Positions 41,850 to 52,200 of a stretch of DNA of 64,000 bases are shown here, piece by piece. A program made the position numbers and the translations under genes. Below the pieces are notes generated by a model. That model did no database searches. It was given only the letters and a program-made list of their open reading frames with translations, and was not told the origin of the DNA. The first letter of the stretch is position 1. Every line of letters begins with the position of its first letter. Source of the stretch: Chitinophaga costaii (GTDB lineage Bacteria; Bacteroidota; Bacteroidia; Chitinophagales; Chitinophagaceae); contig NZ_FMAR01000015.1 in NCBI RefSeq assembly GCF_900094705.1, positions 1 through 64,000 of the forward strand, in the 5' to 3' direction.

Positions 41850-43112
41850 TTATATGCTTTCTCCTTTCTTAATTTTTTGCAACATCAGCGTCATGCTGTA
41901 GCGGTGCATATCGTCCGACAGGGCGATGGCTTTTTCCATTTCCGTGATGGCTTTGTCTTGCTGTCCCAGGCGGTAGTGCAGGCAGGCCGTTGTTTGCAGG
42001 TAATTGGCCGTAGCGGCCGGGGGCTGCTGTTGTGCCAGGGCGTGCTGGTTCCATTGCAGTGCCAGCAGGAAGGTGCTGCTATCTTTTCCATAATAAGCCA
42101 GGCGGTTGGCAAGTTCGTCCCACTTTGCAGCCGGTATGCCGGGGCCAAAGGTTTTTGCATAATCTTTGGCGGCCTGTATGTAACCGGCGCTGTCTTTGCG
42201 CGCCAGGTTAAACTCCATGCGGCGGTCGGCCACGGCGATGCGGATGGGGGTATCCAGCAGCGGGTACTTTCCCGCTATATGGTTGGCCATCGCTTGCCAG
42301 TCTGGGTTAGGGCCGGCTAGTGGCGTTTTGCCCTGAAGCTCTTCGCGGCGTATCACCCCCATCAGTAGCGAAAGGGCGGCGCCGGGTGCATGCATCACGG
42401 TATCTATTGCCGCATCATGGTGCATGAAAAAGGTAAATGCCTGGCTTTTGCTGCTCCGGACAAATTTGGCCATCAGTTGGAGGCGGTCTTTATATAACCA
42501 ACTATTGGCAGGTTGGGTATTAAAATAAGCATTGAAAAGCGCCGTGCCATTTTTCGTATCGTTGGCGTCGTAGGCCGCCATGCAGGTCCTTAGCAGGAAG
42601 GTAGTGTCGCGCCGGCCCTGGTTAAATTGTGCTAGCTGGTTATAATACTGCCGGCTGGTATCCAGTGCGGCCTCAGACACCGTAATAAACTCCTTGGCGC
42701 TGCCGTAGGCACCCACAACGCGGTGTACGAGCTGCCCATTTTCATCGAAAAACAGGAAGGTGGGAAATACGCGGATGCCATATAGTTTGTTCATTTGCTG
42801 GGCCACCGGGTACCAGGCTTTCACCTGGTCGTTGTCTCGCTGTGTGGTATCGCATTGCAGCGATACGTTGATGAAGTGCTGGTTAAAAAATGCGCCTGCT
42901 TCCGGCGTGGGAAATACGCTGTTGCGCATCATGCGGCAGGGGCCGCACCAGGTGGCGAAGCAGTCCATAAAAATGTATTTATGTTCTGCTTTTGCTTTGG
43001 CCTTAACCTGCTCCCAGGAAAGGGTGTGTTCAAAATATACGGCGCTGTCCTGTGCCTGTGCCAGGCCCGTTATCAGGCATAAGAAAAAAACAAGAAGGGT
43101 ATTTTTCATCAT
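41850..43112 (-). CDS. Periplasmic thioredoxin-family protein
   Basis: The 420-aa product, read from ATG 43112, has a signal peptide (MMKNTLLVFFLCLITGLAQAQ). A thioredoxin domain follows, with KYIFMDCFATWCGPCRMMRNSVF (~45-67, CGPC), IRVFPTFLFFDENGQLV containing the cis-Pro, and a long helical C-terminal region. The start overlaps the upstream stop as TAATG, implying translational coupling to the metalloprotease gene. An in-frame extension up to 43286 would remove the signal peptide and is rejected. It is the last gene of the leftward locus. Confidence 0.92.
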   Translation of the reverse strand: MMKNTLLVFFLCLITGLAQAQDSAVYFEHTLSWEQVKAKAKAEHKYIFMDCFATWCGPCRMMRNSVFPTPEAGAFFNQHFINVSLQCDTTQRDNDQVKAWYPVAQQMNKLYGIRVFPTFLFFDENGQLVHRVVGAYGSAKEFITVSEAALDTSRQYYNQLAQFNQGRRDTTFLLRTCMAAYDANDTKNGTALFNAYFNTQPANSWLYKDRLQLMAKFVRSSKSQAFTFFMHHDAAIDTVMHAPGAALSLLMGVIRREELQGKTPLAGPNPDWQAMANHIAGKYPLLDTPIRIAVADRRMEFNLARKDSAGYIQAAKDYAKTFGPGIPAAKWDELANRLAYYGKDSSTFLLALQWNQHALAQQQPPAATANYLQTTACLHYRLGQQDKAITEMEKAIALSDDMHRYSMTLMLQKIKKGESI

Positions 43113-45481
43113 TATGATTTTGTTTTGGTAAGCCCGGCATTGATCCGGAAAAGCATTTCCTGCAAATGTCCGCGGCTGGCGGCATCCGTATAGGCTGGCA
43201 AAGCCGCGGTAATGCGGTGTTGCAGGTTTACTACGTGTGCATAGGCCACGGAGGAGGCCTCGTAGCTGTTTGGCTGGGTGGCGCATTCGGTGAGCAGGGT
43301 GAGGTAGTTTTTTTGCAGCCTTCTGCGGTAAATGTCGATCGGCTGGTGTGTGGCCAGTTCACGCCAGATGCCGGTTTCCAGGTCGGTCATCAGTTCGCCT
43401 GCGGTATAGCCGGTGGGGCCGCTAATGCTTTCTTGTTTTTGCAGGTTGCCGGTGCTCATAAAAATATAGGTGAGGATAGTAGATTGCAGCGTGCCCATGA
43501 GGCGCAGGGGATTATCGCCGGTACGGTTTATCACCTCTTGCGGGAATAGCCATTGCGGGGTGGTGAACAGGTTTTGTTGCAGGAAGTTTACCGCCGCTTT
43601 TTGCCGGGCAGCCGGTACGAGGCTGCACACGGGGGCATCGTCTTCTACCACCCTTGGCGTAACATAAGTACCGCCAATGATGTGGGTAACGTGCAGCATA
43701 TAATTGTAGTACTGCCCATCGGGCAAGCCTTGCGACGTTGTGCCCAGTATGCCATGGTAAATGCTGGTCAGGTTGTCAAAATTTTCATTGGGTTCCCGTG
43801 TCCACGCCAGCAGGTGGGGGATCACCACGTGTTGCAGGTTGCGGATGCCGTAGGATGAGGCTTTCACACCGTCGTCACCCAGGTCTTCGGGTTGGGAACG
43901 TGGGTCCTGTGCCTGCGGCCTTTCGCCATCGCCCCACCAGCGGCGGTTATCTTTCAGTTGTTCTCTGGTCCATGTATTGAGAAATGTTTTTTCTGCTGCC
44001 GGAGTTTTAAAGTCGGGAAACAGGCGGTAGCCCCATTCAATGGCCCAGTAATCGTAATCACCTATACGGGGCAACATGCCTTTAATGCCTACGCTATCTG
44101 CTGGCTGTGCCACGTAATTAAAGCGGGCGTAATCCATGATAGAAGGCGTGTGGCCATGGGCTTCCACCCACTTTTTATTGCGTAGGTTTTCTACCGGCAC
44201 GGTGGAGCTGGCGCCCAGGTTATGCCGGAGGCCCAGCAAATGTCCTACTTCGTGGGAGGAGATCACGCGCACCAGCTCCCCGGTAAGGGTATCGTTAAAC
44301 GTCATATGCCGCGCTGCGGTGTCGCTGGGGCTGGCCTGTATGAAATAGTAATCATGTATCATCTTCATGATGTTATGATACCAATTGATATGACTTTGTA
44401 TAATCTCGCCACTGCGGGGATCGTGAATGTGAGGGCCCAGCGCATTGGCGGTGGTAGAGGCTTTGTAAACAATGGCTGCACGGCAGGAGGCCAGGCTCCA
44501 GGTACTGTCTTCTGCATGGGTGGGTGCGCGTTTGGCCATGATGGCGTTTTTAAAGCCTGCTTTCTCCAGCGTAGGTTCCCAATCGTTTACCCCCTGCATA
44601 AGATAAGGGATCAATTTCTCCGGCGTGTTGGGGTCTATGTATACAACGATTGGTTCCTTGGGTATTACCAGTTCTCCCCGTTTATATTTCTCCCGGTCTT
44701 CGTCTTTAGGTTCCAGTCGCCAGCGGGCAATGAAACGCAAGGTCTCTACGCTTTTATCTTCAAACGTGGTTTGCCCGGAGGTGGTGAAATAACCTACCCG
44801 CTCATCTGCCAGCCTTCCCTGCATGGGGATTTTAGAGAGCAGGATGAGGGAAGTACTCACCTCGCTTACGCCGCGAAATACATTGCGGGGGGCAATGATC
44901 TCAATACTGTTGCCATGTACAGCTATGTTGTTAATAGCCGTAGCAGCGCCGCTTACCAGCCCGGTACCGCTTTTCAACAGGTCGGTAACATCGATAATAC
45001 TGCCGGTGTTATGATCTACCCGGTCCATGATATCGAAACTGGTTACTACCAGTGGAATATTGGAACTGGCCACGGCAGCGTAAAGCGGGGAGGATGGGTC
45101 GTTTTGAATGGTGTACGAAATGGTATCCATCCCTATCTTTTTATCGCTGGTTCTTTCAAAGCGGACCACCTTTCCTTCGCCGCCCATGTTGCCGTCTAGC
45201 TGGTCGTCGGCATAATTGCCGGCGCCTGCATGGGCGTTTAATAAACGGCTCACCACCAGGATGTCACGGCCTAGCAGCGAATCGGGGATGTGGAAGAAAT
45301 ACCGCCCGCCTTCCTGGTGTACATCAAAATATCCCTGGCGTGTCCAGGCGGGGAGGCTGGGGGTAGCCGGCTTGGTCGTGGTATGCAGGCTGTCGGGCAG
45401 GGCCTTTTTAATAGCCTGTTGTGCGTGTAGTAGGGCCGGGAATGTACATAACATTCCGGCAAAGCGCATGGTCTTTTTCAT
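43112..45481 (-). CDS. Zinc-dependent metalloprotease, DUF5117/DUF5118 family
   Basis: Predicted secreted or periplasmic endopeptidase. The 789-aa product has a signal peptide (MRFAGMLCTFPALLHAQQ), then a beta-rich N-terminal region (GYFDVHQEGGRYFFHIPDSLLGRDILVVSRL, ~50-80), and a metzincin-type zinc site, SSHEVGHLLGLRHNLGAS (~411-428, HExxHxxGxxH). DYARFNYVAQPAD follows. It belongs to the large Bacteroidota family that often sits in SusCD loci. With no glycosidase nearby, it suggests that this locus imports peptides from digested protein. Confidence 0.93.
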   Translation of the reverse strand: MKKTMRFAGMLCTFPALLHAQQAIKKALPDSLHTTTKPATPSLPAWTRQGYFDVHQEGGRYFFHIPDSLLGRDILVVSRLLNAHAGAGNYADDQLDGNMGGEGKVVRFERTSDKKIGMDTISYTIQNDPSSPLYAAVASSNIPLVVTSFDIMDRVDHNTGSIIDVTDLLKSGTGLVSGAATAINNIAVHGNSIEIIAPRNVFRGVSEVSTSLILLSKIPMQGRLADERVGYFTTSGQTTFEDKSVETLRFIARWRLEPKDEDREKYKRGELVIPKEPIVVYIDPNTPEKLIPYLMQGVNDWEPTLEKAGFKNAIMAKRAPTHAEDSTWSLASCRAAIVYKASTTANALGPHIHDPRSGEIIQSHINWYHNIMKMIHDYYFIQASPSDTAARHMTFNDTLTGELVRVISSHEVGHLLGLRHNLGASSTVPVENLRNKKWVEAHGHTPSIMDYARFNYVAQPADSVGIKGMLPRIGDYDYWAIEWGYRLFPDFKTPAAEKTFLNTWTREQLKDNRRWWGDGERPQAQDPRSQPEDLGDDGVKASSYGIRNLQHVVIPHLLAWTREPNENFDNLTSIYHGILGTTSQGLPDGQYYNYMLHVTHIIGGTYVTPRVVEDDAPVCSLVPAARQKAAVNFLQQNLFTTPQWLFPQEVINRTGDNPLRLMGTLQSTILTYIFMSTGNLQKQESISGPTGYTAGELMTDLETGIWRELATHQPIDIYRRRLQKNYLTLLTECATQPNSYEASSVAYAHVVNLQHRITAALPAYTDAASRGHLQEMLFRINAGLTKTKS

Positions 45482-45504
45482 CTGGATTTTATAGCAGGAT
45501 TAAA

Positions 45505-46953
45505 TTATTTTTTGTACGACAGGCTGATGATCTTATCAAACCCTTCATAGCGGGTGGTCTGTGTATCGTCTATCTCGCCGGTGCTGGTGAAGGCGAAGCT
45601 GTACACAAATCCCTGGCTACCATTGTAGGTAGCTACCTCCATGCCGGTGGTGCCATTGGCCATCATGGCGGTAATGGTTTCGCCAGCGGCAAAGGTGTAT
45701 ACCGGTGCGGCACTGTTAGCTTGTATATCATAGAGGTACAGGAAATTAGCAGCGCCATAATAGAGCTGGTACCGGATGGTGGAAAATACAAACGCCTGGC
45801 TGGAAGCTACGCCGGGGCTATTATGCATAACGGTGCGTTTCAAAGGAGTGCCCTGGGAGTAGCTATACAGGATGCAGCTATCCATGTCCGGTACCTTAAA
45901 CACGCCATACTGATAATACTTATAATAGCCTATACCCAGTGCCAGTGGCTGTTCCGGCACATTACTAGGGTCGAAGGAATACCATGTCTGCGGTGTAAAT
46001 TTGTTGAGCAGCCTGGTTTTATACACTTCTTTGAGAAAGCGGTGATGCAGCACGTCGAAGTATAAAGTGGTAGAGTTGCTGGTATTAGCATTCATAGGCG
46101 CTAGCTGGTAGTCGCTACTATCTGCCATCGTATAGGCGTTGTCGAAAGTATTTTCCTTACTCATCACCCGCCGGTATAAATGCCCGTTGTTGATGGTAGT
46201 CATCTCTGCATTGAGATCCAATCCCAGGAAGGAAGGGGCTACCGGCTGCGGAGCGTTCATGAAAAGCTGGGTATAATCTACGTCTGCCTTCATAGACTTT
46301 ACATCCAATACATACCCACCGTTGGCAAAAAGGGCTGCGGTGAAGGAAGATTTATGCACCGTGCCGTTGCTGCTCTGGAAGGCAGGGATGTCTAAGTTGT
46401 AAACACCGGTGGCGCTGGCGGGCATTGGATTGCCGGGATTGGCGTGGGAGTAGGTGTGATGGTACACTTTATTTTGCACCGTATTGATAAAACTAATATC
46501 GTCCTGGGCGCCGGATTGCTCCAGGGCCAGCCAGCCGGTTTGATAGTTGGTGGTTACGGCCATCCGGATGATTTTAGTATAGGTGATATCGGTAGCGCTG
46601 TTATGTACCCGGTAAAATAACGCGTAGTAATCGCTTTGCGAAGGCACCGTGATCGGCATGTTCAAATTGCGGGTGGTCGATAGCAACTGATAGGTGGAGT
46701 CCAGGTTGCTGGTGCCTACCAGCACACTCCATTCAAACGAGAGGGGGCTTTCATCGTCCGAAAACTGCTGGTGTAGAATGGGCGTAATGTGCAACGTGTC
46801 GCCATAAGTAGTGGTGATTGTATCGCTCGTTTCAATGGCAATATCGTTGATGTTGTGGTAAGTATAATTCCCCTTGTCTTTATAACAAGCGGATAAGCCC
46901 AGCAGGAGCATGACGGCCAGCAGTAAGTGTAATGATTTCATGGCAGCTTGCAT
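45505..46953 (-). CDS. PKD-like family surface lipoprotein
   Basis: The 482-aa product has a lipoprotein signal (LHLLLAVMLLLGLSACYKDKGNY, Cys ~23). The CYKDKGNYTY opening is typical of the Bacteroidota PKD-like lipoproteins that accompany DUF4843 and SusCD proteins. Ig/PKD-like repeats follow (TTTYGDTLHITPILHQQFSDDESPLSFEWSV), then a probable beta-propeller-like C-terminal half. I infer surface capture of the substrate. It abuts the preceding gene, with no gap between its start and the 46954 stop, so they are coupled. Confidence 0.9.
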   Translation of the reverse strand: MQAAMKSLHLLLAVMLLLGLSACYKDKGNYTYHNINDIAIETSDTITTTYGDTLHITPILHQQFSDDESPLSFEWSVLVGTSNLDSTYQLLSTTRNLNMPITVPSQSDYYALFYRVHNSATDITYTKIIRMAVTTNYQTGWLALEQSGAQDDISFINTVQNKVYHHTYSHANPGNPMPASATGVYNLDIPAFQSSNGTVHKSSFTAALFANGGYVLDVKSMKADVDYTQLFMNAPQPVAPSFLGLDLNAEMTTINNGHLYRRVMSKENTFDNAYTMADSSDYQLAPMNANTSNSTTLYFDVLHHRFLKEVYKTRLLNKFTPQTWYSFDPSNVPEQPLALGIGYYKYYQYGVFKVPDMDSCILYSYSQGTPLKRTVMHNSPGVASSQAFVFSTIRYQLYYGAANFLYLYDIQANSAAPVYTFAAGETITAMMANGTTGMEVATYNGSQGFVYSFAFTSTGEIDDTQTTRYEGFDKIISLSYKK

Positions 46954-47706
46954 TTAATTAAGATTTACCGTTTTCCCGTTTTCGTCCCGGAGTGGATTGC
47001 CGGGATGTGCCAGGTTGTATTGCGTTAGCGCGTTACTTACCTTCAGGTAGTCTGTATAACCATTGGTAATATCATCTGGATTGTCGGTTACGCCCAGGTA
47101 CTTGCCCAGGGTGGTGGTGATAAAGTCATACTTCACCATGCTCCATTTTCCCATATAAATAGCCACATTCGACCAGTAGGAGGGTTGTATTGGCTTGGTA
47201 GTGGCTTCCAGGTGGAAGGTGTTGCTGTAATAATATTGCCCGGACAAAACCGAATCCAATGCGGTAGCCGGGAAGTCTGCATTGGGCTTAAATTGCAACG
47301 TAATATGCAGTGTGCTATCTGTGAGCGCGTTTTTGAACAGTACAATGCCCAGGGTAGCGGTGAGCGAATCTGCAGGCATTATATAGGGCAGTAGCTGGTA
47401 GTGGGTGCCAGCTATGCCATCACCGCCAGTTACTTCCAGGTCTATAGTGCGATCATGATCACTGGCGGCCCCCATTACCCTTACAATAGGAAACCAAAAG
47501 GTGTCTTGAGTTTTTTGCGGGCTAAAATAAAAAGAATACTGCCCGGTAAAAACGTTGGCAATGGCAGTGCTGTCGGTACCGCCGGCAATTTGGTTGGTGA
47601 AAGTGCTGTAAAAAAACACACCCGGCTCGTAGGATGGCGGTGGCATTTTTTCCTTATTGCATGCCAGCAGCAGCGGCAGCAGGTATAAAATATATAGTCG
47701 TTTCAT
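46954..47706 (-). CDS. DUF4843 domain surface lipoprotein
   Basis: The 250-aa product has a lipoprotein signal (MKRLYILYLLPLLLACNKEK, Cys16). The DUF4843-like body carries GVFFYSTF near residue 30, FWFPIVRVMGAASDHDRTIDLEVTGGDGIAGTHYQLL (~82-118) and LKVSNALTQYN near the end. These proteins sit between susD and the PKD-like lipoprotein in many Bacteroidota loci; their ligand is unknown. It starts 23 bp after susD. Confidence 0.9.
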   Translation of the reverse strand: MKRLYILYLLPLLLACNKEKMPPPSYEPGVFFYSTFTNQIAGGTDSTAIANVFTGQYSFYFSPQKTQDTFWFPIVRVMGAASDHDRTIDLEVTGGDGIAGTHYQLLPYIMPADSLTATLGIVLFKNALTDSTLHITLQFKPNADFPATALDSVLSGQYYYSNTFHLEATTKPIQPSYWSNVAIYMGKWSMVKYDFITTTLGKYLGVTDNPDDITNGYTDYLKVSNALTQYNLAHPGNPLRDENGKTVNLN

Positions 47707-47729
47707 GCAGATTGTTTTTGCGGAAAATA

Positions 47730-49202
47730 TTAGCGGCCACCAACGCTGATCTCGTCTGCCGGTAGTGGAAATACGTACATGGCGCGGGAAGTAGGTAGCT
47801 GGGCAGTCTGGTTATTGTCTACGATATAAGATTCGTTGCGGCGTTTGTAATAATAAAAGAGCTGGCCTTCGGCTATAAATTCTTTCTGGTATTCTTTAAA
47901 GATCTCTTGCTGAAAGTCGGCAGCGGTAAGGCCGTCAGGCAGTGCTTTGATGGCACGCGCCGTGCGTACGGTATTGAGATAACCAAGCGCTGCAACGGGA
48001 TCGGTACTGCATTCTGCGGCGATATAATACATTTCCGGCAGGCGGATAAGGGGTACCAGCTTTTGCTCCTTGGCATAGGTTTGCGTGTATTTGCTAATAT
48101 ACCAATAAGCGCTTCCACTGGTATAGTAGGGCGACCAGCCATACAGGTAGCGAATGTCTGTGGCGCCACCAGACGAAGTTTCATACAGCAGTTCCACATA
48201 GCCGCCATTGTCGTCCGGAGCGTGCTGATTAGTGAGCTGTGAAGGCACGCTATTGTTAAAGCCACTAAAGGAAAAATGGTGTAGCACCATGTCCTGGATA
48301 TTGTCTTTGTATAAAGAAAATATTTGCTCTACGGAATAAGAATAGTCTGCCTTGGCCCCTTGTTGGCTGATCTGCATTTCGGTGGCAGTAACGAAGCGCA
48401 GGCGCCCGCTGTTGATCACATTGAGCGCATGCTGCAAAGCTTGGTCCTTGTCGCCCCGGTACAGGTATACCCTGGCCAGGGTGGCCTCTACCGCCAGTTT
48501 GTTGAAGTGACATTTGCGGTTATTTATCCAGCTATTGTCTACCGACTGGGTTTGCAAGTCATCGTCCTGGAGCAACTGTTCCGCCTGTAGCAGGTCTTTG
48601 ATCACGCTATCTGTTACGGCGGCTACGGTGTATAAGGGGGTTACGATCTTGCCAGAAAATTTGGTTACATAAGGAATTGATTTGGTATGCGGCTCGGTAA
48701 GATATGATGGTCCAAACATGCGTAGCAGGTCAAAGTGCATAAAGGCCCGCAGCCCCAGCGCTTCCCCTTTCATCAGTTTATAATTATTGTCGTTAAATAC
48801 GGCCTGCTGCGCATCAATATTGGCCAGGATGTTATTATCGTTGGCAATCGCATAATACATCGTATCCCATACATTTTTTATAATTGCCTGCGGGGTGGCA
48901 TCCAGGTAATACGTGTTACTGCCATAGTCCAGGTTATACTCGTAGTTAGTATATTTAGAGGATTTAATATCATAACAGTGGGCCAGTACGTCCAGGAAGC
49001 TCATACTCAGTTTGTCGCCATAGAGCGCATTGCCGGCCATGGTGTAGTATACGCCGCTCATGGCGTCCATAAAACCCTGTTCGTTACTGAACATATCGGT
49101 CTGCACTACATCGGTCTTAGAACCCACGTCCAGCCATTTCTTACAGCCGCCCACCGTGAAGGCCACGATGAAGCTGCACAACAGCAGTGTAAATCTTTTC
49201 AT
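47730..49202 (-). CDS. SusD/RagB family nutrient-binding lipoprotein
   Basis: The 490-aa product has a lipoprotein signal (LLLCSFIVAFTVGGCKKWLDV, Cys20). SusD helices include NYKLMKGEALGLRAFMHFDLLRMFGPSYL (~140-168), KLAVEATLARVYLYRGDKDQALQHALNVI, and RLPEMYYIAAECS (~393-405). Near the end come EYQKEFIAEGQLFYYYKRRN and YVFPLPADEISVGGR, placing it in the SusD-like subgroup found with DUF4843 and PKD-like proteins. It lies 36 bp after susC. Confidence 0.94.
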   Translation of the reverse strand: MKRFTLLLCSFIVAFTVGGCKKWLDVGSKTDVVQTDMFSNEQGFMDAMSGVYYTMAGNALYGDKLSMSFLDVLAHCYDIKSSKYTNYEYNLDYGSNTYYLDATPQAIIKNVWDTMYYAIANDNNILANIDAQQAVFNDNNYKLMKGEALGLRAFMHFDLLRMFGPSYLTEPHTKSIPYVTKFSGKIVTPLYTVAAVTDSVIKDLLQAEQLLQDDDLQTQSVDNSWINNRKCHFNKLAVEATLARVYLYRGDKDQALQHALNVINSGRLRFVTATEMQISQQGAKADYSYSVEQIFSLYKDNIQDMVLHHFSFSGFNNSVPSQLTNQHAPDDNGGYVELLYETSSGGATDIRYLYGWSPYYTSGSAYWYISKYTQTYAKEQKLVPLIRLPEMYYIAAECSTDPVAALGYLNTVRTARAIKALPDGLTAADFQQEIFKEYQKEFIAEGQLFYYYKRRNESYIVDNNQTAQLPTSRAMYVFPLPADEISVGGR

Positions 49203-49238
49203 ACATCAATTCGTTTTGGTTGACAAGAATGCCGGCGC

Positions 49239-52200
49239 TTACTGGAAACGCAGGGTGATATTTAAAGTGAATTCCCGGTTAAAGGGATAAGCGGTGCCTC
49301 TTTCCCGGCCTATGTTGTAGAAGGTGAATAGATTATTCATGGTGAAGCGCACATCCAGCATGTCTGATTTAATCACGTCTTTGGCTTTGTTATTCAATTT
49401 ATTGACGGCCAGGTTGGTGTACTTGGTAATGTATTTGGCCAGTAGTTTTCCGGGGTCCAGGGATATACCTGTTAGCTCCACAGAATTTTTCCTGCGTACA
49501 AAGCGGGAAGTAGCCACGGTACTGGTATTTATTTTGGGGTATCCCTCCACATCTACCAGGCCTTTATAATTGGCTACATCACCCGGTTTCTGCCAGCGGT
49601 CGTTCATCGCCCTGCGGTCTATGTTGTCGGTGGTTACGGCGTTTTCCAGTTTGTCGGCCAGGGTGTTATTGTATTCATATCCTCCCAGGGTAATGTTCAG
49701 GCCAAAGTCTAAGCGCAGCCATTTCCATTGAAAGTGGTTGTTGAAAGTAGTGTTAAACTTGGGTTGCATATCCCCAATGGCTACTTCATCGTTCTTGTTC
49801 CACACGTAAGTTTGTTTACCATCTTTGGTCAGAAATATTTCATTCCCGGTGCTAGGATCTATGCCACGGGAGCGTACGGCATACAGAGTGCTTACGCTTT
49901 GGCCTTCTTTGTATTGCAATACTGGCTTGCTGTAGCCGCTGTCTGTTTGCTCTTTAAGGGCCGTATTATTTTGTTCTTTTAGTACATCGGTAATCTTTAA
50001 CAGTTTGTTCTGGTTGCGCAGCCAACTGGTGGTTATACTCCAATAAAGTTGTTGTTGCGGTTTTTTAAGCAGGAATGCAGTAACGCTTATTTCATACCCC
50101 TTGTTCTCACTTTTGCCAAGGTTGTTATAGAAGCTGTTAAACCCGGTGGAAGGGGCAGAGGGGTTGGTCATAATAAGGTCGTCGGTCGTTTCTACATAAT
50201 AGTTCATCGATACGTTGAGGCGTTCTTTAAACAGGGCAATGTCTGCACCGCCATTAAATTTGCGCGTGCGCTGCCAGGTAAGGTCCGGGTTGCCCATGGC
50301 CAGTACATTGGCGGGCACATAGTCCAGGTAACGGCCGGTGATGTCGTAACGGTAGGTGGTAATGCCGGCATAGCTTGGGAAATTCACGGAGCCGGTGTAT
50401 CCATAAGAAGCGCGCACTTTTAACCGGTTTATTTCCTGGGGCAGGTGCATGAATCTTTCTTTGTGCACATTCCAGCCCAGGCCCACAGCCCAAACGTTGC
50501 CATACCGCTTATCTGCTCCATACAGTGACGAGCCGCTGCGGTTAAAGCTGGCATCCATCAGATAACGGTTGTCGTAGGCATAGCTGGCATTGGCAATGTA
50601 ACTGAGGTTGCGCTGTTTGTCAAAACTGCCCTGGGGCTTCTGATCTTTGTAAGAAAGGCCGAAGAGCAGGTCGCTCAGCCGCTCGCTGGGAAAGCCGGTT
50701 ACATTGATCGCTACGCTGCGGCTGGTGTTTTCCTGCATTTCTAAGCCAGCGGTAGCGTACAGGGTGTGCCGGCCCATTACCTTGCCATAGTTCATGTTCA
50801 GTCGGCCCTGGTAATTTGTTCCACTGCCATTTGCATTTCTAAAGTATCCACGTTTAGAGAAATCGTCTACCGTAAAAAAATCGGTGGCACTACCCGGCAA
50901 AAATTGATCGGAGTTGGTCGTGGTGCTGGTGTAAGCGAAAGTGCCATTTATTTTAAAGCTATTGGTAAAGTTATATTCCGCCCAGAAGTTCTGCCCTATG
51001 TTCAGGGCACGCCGGCTGTCGATCGTATGGAGGGTGGTGTTATATAGTGGGTTCGTCACCTTTGGTTCATAGTCATTGGGTAGGCTGGTGCTTATACCAT
51101 CTACTTCGCCCAGCGGGTATATATCCAGGTATTTGGTGATGCGCCCATGTTGGTCACGCGGCATCCAGTAAGGATTAAATCGGGCATACTGGCTCATATC
51201 ACCATAGGGCGAGTTGTTGCTGCGGGTGCTGTAAATATTAAACTGGGTCTGTAACTGGAACTTGCGGTCTACATAACGCAGGGCCACGTTGCCGCTCAGA
51301 TTATTGCGGTTAGAACCTTTCATGACCCCGCCGTCGTGTGCATAGGAGAGCGTGGTTTGATACACGATCTTACCCACACCGGTACTCAGGGAAAGGGAAT
51401 GGGCGTTGTTGAACTGCGTTTGCAGCGGCTGGGAAAGCCAGTAGGTATTTACCCCCCGCTGTACGTTATGCGCCACCAGGTTATGTACCTGGTCTAAGCG
51501 CCGCTGGTCGGTATAATTGCGGCTTTTATATACGCCGGCCATTTCTTCAAACGCTAGTTTTTGCCGGGCGTTGGTAAGGTTGTAGGTGCTTAGGTCGGGA
51601 ATATTGGTGGTGAGGCTGGTGGTGTATATGAAGTGCGACTCCCCGGGTTTGGGTTGTATGGTTTCTACCACCAGCACCCCGTTGGCCGACTTGGCTCCGT
51701 AGATGGCCGTGGCGGCGGCGTCCTTCAGGATGGTGATCCTGGCAATACGGTTGATGTCCAGGTCGTACAGCCTTTCTATTGGCACTTCAAAGCCATCCAT
51801 GATAATCAACGGTGGATTGCTGATATAACCATATTCGCTTTTAAGGTCGGTTTGCATAATGCTGTTGGTACCACGTAGCTGCACGCGTGGCACTACGTTG
51901 GGGTTAGAGCCATTCACATTGTCCTGCGGCATCTGGAAAGAAGCGTCCAGTGCTTTGAGGGCGGTGAATACGCTGGTAGGGCTTATCTCGCGTAGCTGCT
52001 CGCCGGTGAAGCTGGTGGCTGCACCGGTGAAGTTTTCTTTAGGGCGGGAGAAGATGCCGTTTACCACCACATCCTGCATGTTATTGGTGGCTTTGCGCAG
52101 GGTAATTTTCATCACCATCGTTTCGGGTTTCACTTCCACCTGGGTGGTAAATTTTTCGTAACCCACGCTGCTGGCCGTGAGGGTGAGCCTGCCCGGTGCC

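Noticed and set aside
43113..43286. N-terminal extension of the thioredoxin gene to 43286
   Set aside because: It would bury the signal peptide and lies wholly inside the upstream metalloprotease gene.
44222..45199. 325-codon plus-strand frame opposite the metalloprotease
   Set aside because: It overlaps a gene with an HExxHxxGxxH site and reads as unstructured sequence.
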